Part shown: positions 34,335 through 42,303 of the stretch, in pieces
How positions within the stretch are numbered: the first letter of the stretch is position 1
How the letters are laid out: the number at the start of each line of letters is the position of its first letter
Assembly (NCBI GenBank): GCA_031763025.1
Contig: JASSKH010000045.1
Span: 806,001 to 870,000, forward strand
Direction: 5' to 3'
Source of the DNA: Macrocystis pyrifera
Lineage: Eukaryota; Sar; Phaeophyceae; Laminariales; Laminariaceae
DNA: 64,000 nt
Translations under genes and position numbers: made by a program
Notes under the pieces: generated by a model
Databases searched by the model: none
The model's input: the letters and a program-made list of their open reading frames with translations, nothing else
What the model was told of the DNA's origin: nothing

Positions 34335-34575
34335 AACAGATGAGATACATCAGATAGATTAGACAGATCAGATAGATCAGACAGGTCAGACATATCAGAT
34401 AGACCAGATAGACCAGATAGATCAGATAGATCAGATAGAACAGATAGAACAGATAGATCAGATAGATCAGAAAGATCAGAAAGATCAGATAGATCAGATA
34501 GAACATATAGAACAGATAGATGAGATAGATTAAGACGCATCACACATATCAGATAGATCAGATAGATCATTCTCA
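34335..34575 (+). repeat. (CAGATAGAT)n array
   Basis: A 9-bp unit with variants over about 240 bp, followed by a GATC-rich repeat copy to about 34740. Confidence 0.85.
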
Positions 34576-34854
34576 CGTGATGATCTCAATATTTGAGGGC
34601 ACATAGATCCCTGATCTGTGTGATCTGCATGATTTTCAACTCATGTTGCCGGGCGGAAGCCGAACAATCTGCATGATCTAGCACATGTTTCCTGCGTCGG
34701 GTCCGCACCATACTACACAGATCCTGTACAACGTCTCGGAGCGGCGGGCTGGCATCGAGATGAGGTTACGTCCGGGGTGTGAAACGTTTGGTTCGTTTGA
34801 GTCCCAGCCTGGATCGACGTAACTTGGTTTGACTTTGCTTGGCATGAGATGGCG

Positions 34855-34962
34855 TATTACGGGAATCCATAGTTAATGGGACCAAGTTTTGTTAGGAAAA
34901 ATAGTTAAATATATAGGTTTTTATGTATACCATAAGTCCTATTAACTATGGACCCCCGTATA
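34855..34962 (-). mobile_element. TA-target MITE, copy 12 (inverted)
   Basis: Right end shortened to CCCCCGTATA; otherwise typical. Confidence 0.85.
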
Positions 34963-35292
34963 GCTTGTTGCCCACGATGCCATCGCTTGCCCAGCTCCGT
35001 ATATGCCAGGTATTAGTATGTATACCATTGTCTAGTCGCTGTTGGGGAAACAGTTAGTACGGGTACAACAGTAGTGTCTGTCTTGCAGGGGTGCAGGAGA
35101 TCAACACAGCAGGGCGTCTATCCAGCGGCCACAACAAAATTGGCGATGCATCAAACAGCTAAACAGCTCGGTCACGCCAAATATTTACCATACATTTTCA
35201 CTATGAACATACCCGACCGCTGGTCGTACGAGTCCCTTTGATCAACAACGGTGTCTGTCTAGGAATTGGAGCCTCAGAACACCGTGCCGTAC

Positions 35293-35417
35293 CTGGCCAG
35301 GGTATGGACGAGTCTTTTGAAGTCGTCCATCGGCACGGGGTCGTCGCAGTCGGTGTCGAAGCTTCCGGGGCTCGAGAAGAGCGCGAACCCCCACTTGAGG
35401 TTCGTTTCCACAGTGGC
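35293..35417 (-). CDS. Exon 7 (125 nt), IQ/WW gene
   Basis: Acceptor CTGCTGCAG and donor GGCCAG|GTACGG. It encodes 41 residues; the middle has an acidic loop, DTDCDDPVPMDDF, which could be a degenerate EF-hand loop, though spacing does not fit the canonical 12-residue pattern well. It ends in AG, giving Arg with exon 8. Confidence 0.75.
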
Positions 35418-35479
35418 CTGCAGCAGTCACCATCACCATCAACATTAACATTGGTACACTATAAGAACTATGCTACGGA

Positions 35480-35710
35480 GTAAGACAGGTATTGGAGTAC
35501 TCTTAACGCTCCTGCCCCCAAGCACATTTATCACTGACCGGCAGGTATAGGGGTCCTCTTAGCACTTTTCCCCCCCCAACAAAACACCACTGGCCGGCAG
35601 GTATTGGGGGGTACTCTGAACACTTTTACCCCCAACTATGTATCACTGACCGGCAGGTATTGGGGTACTCCTGACTCGTTTCCCCCCATGTTTCTCACTG
35701 ACCGAGCTCG
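35480..35710 (+). repeat. Direct repeats around CACTGACCGGCAGGTATTGG
   Basis: Four imperfect units of about 60 bp (GACCGGCAGGTAT...ACTCTTAACACTTTTCCCCCC) just upstream of exon 7 in the gene's orientation. Confidence 0.6.
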
Positions 35711-36054
35711 CCTGATCTAGAGTGAGTGCCATCGGAGAGCTATATGCCCAATATGCTTGGACCCGATGGGGAATTTTCGAGGTTATCAGATAGGAGCCTG
35801 CAAGCCCGTGCGGTGAGTGTGGACTAGGCTTAAGGTTTCAACTTTTGCCAGGTGCAATACGCTATATGCTATAAGCTGCGGTAGCACGCGCCATTAGGGC
35901 TGGTGCCATTTTCACGCTATCGCTCTTGGTGTGTGTAGCCTGCCCCCGAACGGATGAACACGACAGCAGAGCTCGTCATACACGTACAGCGTATACGGTG
36001 TCTCATTCACGGATATGTCACCATCAAATGATGTCACGAAACGAACAAGTGTGA

Positions 36055-36163
36055 TATTGCGGGGGACCACAGTTAAGAGGACCTACGGAGCACACAAACA
36101 CCCATATATTTCCATATTTTTACTAACAATGTTTGGCCCTATCGACCATAGCCCCCCGTAATA
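36055..36163 (+). mobile_element. TA-target MITE, copy 13
   Basis: TTGCGGGGGACC at left; more point changes than average. Confidence 0.85.
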
Positions 36164-36544
36164 GTTCAAACGTTAGAAAGATAAGTAATCATACTATTAA
36201 TAATGTCAGAAACAAATATCATCAAACGTCACAACCTAATTCCATACAAACTAATGCCAAAAATTTAAACAAAAAATGTCACAATCCAAATGTGATTACA
36301 CGAATGGGACCACAAGCTTATCGGTAGCAGTTCCTCCAAACAGACCCGTCGGGCAGAAAAAAAACACGCACGGCTCTAACGGCAAATCAGCAGCTGGCCG
36401 TCGCACGCCTACCACCGAGACACGGTTATATCTCGCGCTGCCTGGTTCGAAGAAAATAGCCAAAGCGGAAACTACAAAATGGACAGGGCTCTCAATTTTC
36501 CACGGGGCATCCTCCCCATCCGCGGGGCGGGTCAGGAACTTTTC

Positions 36545-36715
36545 GAAATGTCACGGGTCGGGTCGGGTCGGGTTGGGTCGGGTCGGGTTGGGTTTGGTCG
36601 GGTCGGATCGGGTCAGCAAGTCTTCATATCCTCACGGATCGGGTCTGTTCACCGTTATCTGACCCTATCCGACCCTACCCGACTCGACTCGACCCGACCC
36701 AACCCGACCCGCCGA
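36545..36715. repeat. Second GGGTC / GACCC foldback
   Basis: (GGGTC/GGGTT)n on the left and (GACCC/GACTC)n on the right with about 45 bases between, same design as 33893-33992. Confidence 0.75.
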
Positions 36716-37309
36716 AACGTTTGGCCCGACCAGTAAACAGCTTTGGTAACTAGCATACCGACCACGAGTACTTTGCCGCGCACGGCGAGCCAAACTAAAC
36801 GATGGCAGGTACTCGACTAGGCATGCCACACATAAACACAAACACACTTGTACTGACGGGACGCGTGGAGTCAACCTCAAACCTAGGTTAAGATGTTCAA
36901 GATACTTTTCGAGAAAAAGAGGGGGGGGGCACCTGCGCGTTGACGGCCACTCTAAGCATGAAGAGCATGCACCTCCACTCCATCCCGCCTTTTCGATCTC
37001 CGTCGAACGTGCTGTATACCTGAGCCCAGGAAACTTGCACGACTTAAAACATCATACGTATCAATAGCACAGATCTCCGACACCCATTTCATGGTGCACT
37101 GTTTTGTACTAGTTTTTTGTTAGTTTTTTCCTCAGATTTATGCCTGTGGGATGTGTGTCGGGGCGTAGCTTCAAACGGTTTGATTTACATGGGTGGTTGG
37201 GTGACTTAGCAATGACTTAGTGATAGCACAGGGGTCCTCAAGCTAGGAGCCTCAGAAGGAAAACGTAAGTGCTACCCCTACCGTAGTACGGAAGAGTATT
37301 TTACACCTC

Positions 37310-37590
37310 GGACAGACAGATCATGATCTATCTATCTATCTATAAATCTATGTACAGTAAATCATCTAGTTCCTCACGTGTCGATGTGAGAAGTGAGAGG
37401 CTGTATAGGATCTGCGTGGTCCAGATCCCACCAACAAAAATATGTGCGCGTAGATGATTCAGATTCTACGGCTCCCACCCGGCAAGACGAGCTAAATAAT
37501 ATCAGATCAGGGATATATATATATATATATCTGCTCTCAAATATCTAGGTCATGAAGCGTGAATGATCTATAGATGATCTATCTGTAGAT
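37310..37590. repeat. GATC-rich dispersed repeat
   Basis: ATCATGATCTATCTATC, TATAGGATCTGCG, a short (AT)n and GATGATCTATCTG near the right end. Confidence 0.45.
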
Positions 37591-37614
37591 TTGTCCGAGA
37601 AGTGGAGTGTTTAC

Positions 37615-37762
37615 CTCGGCTAGCGTGTGTAGGGCCGACCGATCGACGTGCCCCGCTAGAGGTGCTATTTCGAAGCCGTACACTCTCCTCATGGCGATGA
37701 GGAAGGAAGAACGAGACACGTATTTCCGAGGCTCCGCTCTGAACATCACCTCGTAGAGCGCC
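37615..37762 (-). CDS. Exon 6 (148 nt), IQ/WW gene
   Basis: Encodes 49 residues (ALYEVMFRAEPRKYVSRSSF at its start) and ends GCCGAG|GTAAAC. Its acceptor is CTTGAAG, preceded by a (CTGT)n microsatellite on the coding strand that serves as the pyrimidine tract. The acceptor and first codons are duplicated about 94 bp upstream (see 37745-37915). The block has an alternating hydrophobic pattern somewhat like an EF-hand-type helical pair, but I see no calcium loop. Confidence 0.7.
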
Positions 37763-37915
37763 CTTCAAGACAGACAGACAGACAGGCAGACAGACAGACA
37801 GACAGGACGAAGAACAACATGTAGCAATGCACATAATCATCATCTCGTAGAGCGCCCTTCAAGACAGACAGACAGACAGACAGGACGAAGAACAACATGT
37901 AGCAATGCACATAAT
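37745..37915. repeat. Tandem duplication carrying the 3' splice site of exon 6
   Basis: Two units (37745-37837 and 37838-37915) share CTCGTAGAGCGCCCTTCAAG, an (AGAC)n run and GACGAAGAACAACATGTAGC. The first unit overlaps the start of exon 6, so the acceptor and its first few codons exist twice. Confidence 0.85.
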
Positions 37916-38039
37916 CGACGACTCACGATCTACTGTAATATGTCCCAACGATCCAGACAAGGAAATTATGATATGATACGTCAAACGATCTACGAGTAGA
38001 CAACGAAGTGAGGACCTGATGTGTTCGATTATCTACAGT

Positions 38040-38282
38040 ATGCTCCACGGTAGATCTCGAAAAGAGGATATCGTCTGGTCGATCCGATGATCTTGCACTA
38101 TCCGAAGAGGATGATGAGTATCTAGGGGAGGGCTATGATACACACGTCGGATCAACCAAATATCAGACCCTCCTCATGTCATGATGGTGCAGGTATTTCA
38201 GGGCAGATAGAACCCTCATCTACAAGATCTACATGAGCCACCCTATGCTCGGTATACCGTCATTTTCGCCGGGTGGGAGCCG
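38040..38282. repeat. GATC-rich dispersed repeat interrupted by MITE copy 14
   Basis: TCGATCCGATGATCTTGCAC, CATGAGCCACC and CGCCGGGTGGGAGCCGTAT. Confidence 0.4.
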
Positions 38283-38393
38283 TATTATGATAGGGGACCA
38301 TAGTAAATAGAACGAAATATTGCTAGTAAAACAGGAAAATGCATAGGCTTTTGTGTATACCGTAGGTCCTATTTACTATGGCCCCCCGTAACA
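38283..38393 (-). mobile_element. TA-target MITE, copy 14 (inverted)
   Basis: Left end degraded (TATTATGATAGGGGACC); it interrupts one of the GATC-rich repeats. Confidence 0.8.
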
Positions 38394-38473
38394 GCACATG
38401 TTTCTTATACTAGATACCCAGGCACCCCCAGAGTAAATAGATACCCTACCAAGCACACCCTCGAAGTGAACAC

Positions 38474-38628
38474 CTGTCTCCTCCAGCGAGCCTGACAGGA
38501 GCCCTTCCAAGAGGGCCGTCACGCGCTCGTTCCACGAGCTTTTGGAGCGCGAAGACGGCCTTCCACCGGGCTTGGTACAGCCTCTTCCCCTCCTCGTCTC
38601 TTCGGGTCCTGTACGCGTCGAATGCACG
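38474..38628 (-). CDS. Exon 5 (155 nt), IQ/WW gene
   Basis: Acceptor GCAAATGTCAG and donor GACAG|GTGTTC. It encodes 51 residues beginning RAFDAYRTRRDEEGKRLYQA, basic and helical. A second frame is open across the 3' half and ends at an alternative donor (CTTG|GTAGGG), but only the chosen donor gives the phase needed by exon 6 (AG + G = Arg). Confidence 0.6.
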
Positions 38629-38689
38629 CTGACATTTGCAACGTACAACCGTTATGCATGGAGGCATTACGAGGGAGGGGGGTGCGTGG

Positions 38690-39250
38690 GAGCTACTCAT
38701 TTGTCGATTTCTTGAGTTATTTGACCGTTGACCACGCATTCCTTTCGAAAGGGAACACCGTTCCTGCTCCGAATAGACAATCAGAGAATATTCCAACTTT
38801 TGGGCGCTCTTTCGTTATTTCCAGATATTAGCATGCATATAAAAGTTTCGCTTGTCATGTTGAGTGGGAGGGTGAGGGTGGACCTGAACGTTCTTTGGCT
38901 GCCGGACGGAGGGGGGGGAGGTGTACTCATGTCATGTATGTTATTAATAGTCGTAGTCGTATGACCATAGACCCTTGCATCCCTACAATGCCGGGGCGGA
39001 GCACGTCGGACTTTTCACCGACCAGACAGACATGGGGGGTGTGTGCTCATTTTCATACATAGCTATGGTCGTATGACCTTAGACCCTGGCGTCGCTACAA
39101 TGCCGGGACGGAGCACGTCGGGTTTTCACCGACCAGGCAGGCATTGCTTGCGCCGACCGCGAAGCGCCGTGAGTGTTCGGCGAGTCGTATGTAGGAAGTG
39201 AGCTGCATCCCACCAAGAACCGTTTGTGAGGCAGTATTTCTTGCGTACGG
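38690..39250. repeat. G/C-homopolymer repeat family, internally duplicated copy
   Basis: The block CCTACAATGCCGGGRCGGAG followed by CACGTCGG.TTTTCACCGA occurs twice (about 38980-39030 and 39090-39140), with the remainder collinear to 31140-31450. Confidence 0.55.
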
Positions 39251-39871
39251 ATAGCAGCGTCGAATCAATTGAGGGGGGGGGATCCTCAACTAAGGAACTA
39301 GCTGATACTGCTGTTTTTATATTCTGCATGCCTGGCATGTACCGCCTTCCTGGGGTGTAATTGCACATATACGCCTGGCATGCACGGTCCGCCCTAATTG
39401 CAGGACGACCCGGCGTACATGTTTTCGGCAGGGCATTGGGGGTCACTTTCAATCTGGCACGTTTGTCCAACCTTCCAACCTAACCAGACCAACGAGCTAA
39501 CCCTAACCCCGACCCCAACCTGTTCTGGACGGGGCTCGAGGTCGGCAGGGGCGGTTGAGCGACCGTGAAGGGTCTGATTGATTCTTAATGCTTTTTAGGT
39601 TGAAAGGGATGAGCTACTGCTGTATACTTGCCAGCTGAGTCAGCGCTGGCTGAGTAGGGTACAGTATAGGTTCGCGGATTAGAAGTGCACGTAGCCCTAT
39701 AAGAACACTAGGCTCAAATTTTGAGGCACGCCAAGGATGGGAATGGTAAAATGTGATCAGCGGCGAGCGCTGCACTCAACCGTACCAGGCACATAGGGGA
39801 TATGCTGCAACATTATTGGTCAGTGCTGATTCAATAGGCTACTGACTGTTACAAGGTTATCCTTTTCAGCC

Positions 39872-39963
39872 AACAGGCTTCGCAGCAGCTTCACCGTGTG
39901 GCTTGTTGGCGTTGAAAAAAAAATAACACGGGCTGCCGAAAGGCCGGCCTCGGCCAACTACAG
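39872..39963 (+). repeat. Direct repeat unit 1
   Basis: CCAACAGGCTTCGCAGCAGC...GGCCGGCCTCGGCCAAC, repeated in diverged form at 40128-40225. Confidence 0.6.
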
Positions 39964-40127
39964 TGGTAGGCTATTCCTCATAAGGGTAACTAGAATCCAA
40001 TTACTTGAAACATCAATCAGACCAAAATACTTGGCACAACTATACCAATAATGCAGTTCCCCCTTGAATGACTCTACTGACTCCTAACCGACGTTTCACC
40101 AATCAAATTTGAAAGGGGGACATCTAC

Positions 40128-40225
40128 TTTCCAACAGGCTTCGCTCCGCAGCGTCGCAGCTTGCTTTGGTGGCGTTTTCCTATATAAAAACTCGGGCGGC
40201 CGAGAGGCCAGCCTCGACCAACCAG
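40128..40225 (+). repeat. Direct repeat unit 2
   Basis: CCAACAGGCTTCGCTCCGC...GGCCAGCCTCGACCAACC, paired with 39872-39963. Confidence 0.6.
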
Positions 40226-40455
40226 GCAAATAACGACCTGCAGGAAACACTTTGCCCGTGGCTGTCCTGCAATTAAAAGCCATCGACAATATACCGCCTT
40301 CATGCATATTGAACGTCTATATAGCACAGCAAATAGTAATGGTAATGGTATACCAATCTGTACCGGAGTATAAAGAAGGTTTGGGTTAAATATTAATCAA
40401 TGAGCGATCATTATGTTTGGGTACATACGTAGCGGTAGGAAGTATTTTTACTCAC

Positions 40456-40609
40456 GACAAGCTCTTGCTCCTTGAAGAGACGTTTCTTGGCCCCGAATTT
40501 GGATCGATGAGCCACAGCGATGTTGTCGGCTCCTTTCTCGGTGAGCCAGTGGCGCACCGTGTCTGAGCTGGTGTCGCCAAACTTCTGCCGCACCTCCTTG
40601 GAGTTCGTC
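40456..40609 (-). CDS. Exon 4 (154 nt), IQ/WW gene
   Basis: Acceptor TCTGTCGCAG and strong donor GTC|GTGAGT. It encodes 51 residues including KEVRQKFGDTSSDTVRHWL and FGAKKRLFKEQELV. The charged and aromatic pattern suggests a helical domain; the family is not recognised. Phase matches both neighbours. Confidence 0.75.
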
Positions 40610-41007
40610 CTGCGACAGATCACAATGGCGCCGATGGTTACTTTGTCAGTACGCTTCGCGGTGTACCAATGTATTGTGATTTACTGTTGTTGTACTCGTA
40701 TGATACCAGGGTACGTACTACTGTACGTAAGAGACAGGAGAAAGCTGGAAAATCTCTGCGAGTATGTACGAGTACGTCAGATGTTGCTTGCGTGCGTATT
40801 CATTCCATTATGACATGATGCGTCGTGATGACTGTTTTTTCGTTTGCCATCCGACACTTCTGATGTGCAGTGCTGCAATGTACTTTCTAAATCCAATACG
40901 ATGAGTTGTGTACTATGTGTGCCAAATACATACTATATCTCTTGGGAGGGATCGTACGATGCACATCGCTAACTCTGGCTCAAACCTAACATACCGAATG
41001 CTGCCAT

Positions 41008-41320
41008 GTCCCCGGTGGCTTGGTAGGTGGTCCGCGTGCCCGTCAAGATCAATTTCGTGGGTTCAAGTCTCACCGAGTGCACGCTCATAGGGACTTTTAT
41101 TGCATAAAAAATTGATAAGCGGAAAGCGCGAAAGCGTGAGTTGGCTACATTCGATGAAAATCGACGAGCAGTGGGAATGCTGAACCCCATGCGCGACAAA
41201 AAATAAAGGCACGTACCGGGGGGAGAAGGGACGACACCTGTGACCACGGCTTGTCCAGAAGATCGTCGAGGTTAAAACCTCCTACGAGTGGGCTGGAAAG
41301 TAAAAGTGAAAGTGATGGAA
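41008..41320 (+). mobile_element. tRNA-derived SINE, copy 2
   Basis: Collinear with copy 1; box A TGGCTTGGTAGG and box B GGGTTCAAGTCTC. The tail reads GGAAAGTAAAAGTGAAAG, present also in copy 3. It lies in the intron between exons 3 and 4. Confidence 0.8.
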
Positions 41321-41389
41321 AATGTACGAAGTACAAACGGCAGTACATCGTGTATCACCGCCGAAGAGCATTGGAACGGATCGAAAGGG

Positions 41390-41610
41390 CAGATCACGAT
41401 CTAGATTATCTGTAATGTAACCCACCGTTAAGATATCTGGTGCAGGATCTGTATCGTACAGAACCAACACAGGATATGTATGCTAGATAGTGCAGATCAT
41501 TCCTATCCCATCCGGCAACGTCAGCTAGATCATACAGATCACAGATCTACTGCTGTATCTACACTGAAATATTTAGATCATAAAGGGGGGATCGATGATC
41601 TGTTCGACGC
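41390..41610. repeat. GATC-rich dispersed repeat
   Basis: Directly downstream of the SINE; GCAGGATCTGTATCG, CATCCGGCAACGTCAGC and AGATCATACAGATCACAG. Confidence 0.4.
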
Positions 41611-41773
41611 AAGCTATGTACACAGTTCAAAATACTTGCACAGCAGCAGAAGCGTCTGCAAATACTTTCTTCTGGCAGAACACTGATGGACACCGCTTGT
41701 TACACTGCTGCTGTACGCTACTACTGCTGTACATTTGTACGTTCTTCTACGTATCATACACGCGACCGGCTAC

Positions 41774-42011
41774 CTTCTGATTTCCTGCGTGACAGCTCCA
41801 TCTCTGTACCCCAGTCGATGGACTGCCAAAGCCCCTTCGATTCCCAGGCCGTACTTGAGGCTGACGTGCCCAGGCCCGAATACGTACGCCGGCAAAATGT
41901 CTGCCGGCCGAATGAGCGAACCCTTGGCACTGTGGTTTCCTTCCTTGTTGGCGGTGGTGGTGGTGGTGGTTGTGGTGGTGGCCGCCGCCTTCACGTTGCC
42001 AGCCATTTCGT
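41774..42011 (-). CDS. Exon 3 (238 nt), IQ/WW gene
   Basis: The longest recognised exon, 78 residues. It begins with a run of nine Thr (a trinucleotide repeat, ACC/ACA) after NVKAAA, then a globular-looking block containing ILPAYVFGPGHVSLKYGLGI. The acceptor is TACGCAG and the donor AGAAG|GTAGCC. It ends in AG, which makes Arg with the first base of exon 4. I do not recognise the domain. Confidence 0.65.
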
Positions 42012-42095
42012 CTGCGTATGTATGATTACGCACACGGGTGCTTGTGTTTTTCGGTGTGAAAACGCGGCGCAATTTATTCAAACTCGAACCGACAC

Positions 42096-42175
42096 CTGAA
42101 ACTACCATGTTTTTTTTTCTCCTGTTCAGATGTTCCTGTTCGAGTTCCGAGGGTAGTGCCGCCTTGGCCTTCACT
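42096..42175 (-). CDS. Exon 2 (80 nt), IQ/WW gene
   Basis: Acceptor CTTGCAACAG and donor TTTCAG|GTGTCG. It encodes 26 residues with charged helical character (LPSELEQEHLNRRKKN). The final base G joins AC at the start of exon 3 to give Asp, so the phase agrees. Confidence 0.6.
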
Positions 42176-42270
42176 CTGTTGCAAGAAGGGGAGATTAGCG
42201 CTATACTGCTGTGTAGACGTAGTTAGATCCACGCACAGTAGTATTAATAGCGCTTAGGGCACGCATGTAC

Positions 42271-42303
42271 CTGCATCTCTTCTTGGTATCCATGCGCTTC
42301 TCG
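42271..42303 (-). CDS. Exon 1 of those found (33 nt), IQ/WW gene
   Basis: Tiny basic block (EKRMDTKKRC) between an acceptor ending ACGTAG and a donor CAG|GTACAT. It supplies the two bases AG that complete an Arg codon with the first base of the next exon. The acceptor lacks a strong pyrimidine tract, so this exon rests mainly on phase. No initiator is visible, so the true first exon lies further 5'. Confidence 0.35.

Larger units (their letters stand above)
4621..42303 (-). other. Span of a large multi-exon gene: IQ motif / coiled-coil / WW-like protein
   Basis: Twenty-three GC-rich blocks on the minus strand each end in a GT donor and begin after an AG acceptor, and consecutive blocks can be joined in frame at all 22 junctions (for example AG|G=Arg, GT|G=Val). 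This is much better evidence than any single block. The assembled protein is about 926 residues and still open at both ends. From N to C it has a Thr-rich linker, globular blocks of unknown family, IQ motifs (exons 13, 14, 16), a long Glu/Lys/Arg-rich helical region (exons 17-21) and two WW-like modules (exons 22, 23). IQ motifs bind calmodulin or EF-hand light chains; WW modules bind proline motifs. A ciliary, centriolar or cytoskeletal role is inference from this architecture. The retrotransposon at 45.2 kb limits where a 5' exon can lie unless it sits in an intron. Confidence 0.7.

Noticed and set aside
34234-34576. Leu/Ser/Asp- and Ile/Tyr/Leu-rich frames that resemble membrane or repeat proteins
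   Set aside because: Generated by the CAGATAGAT array.
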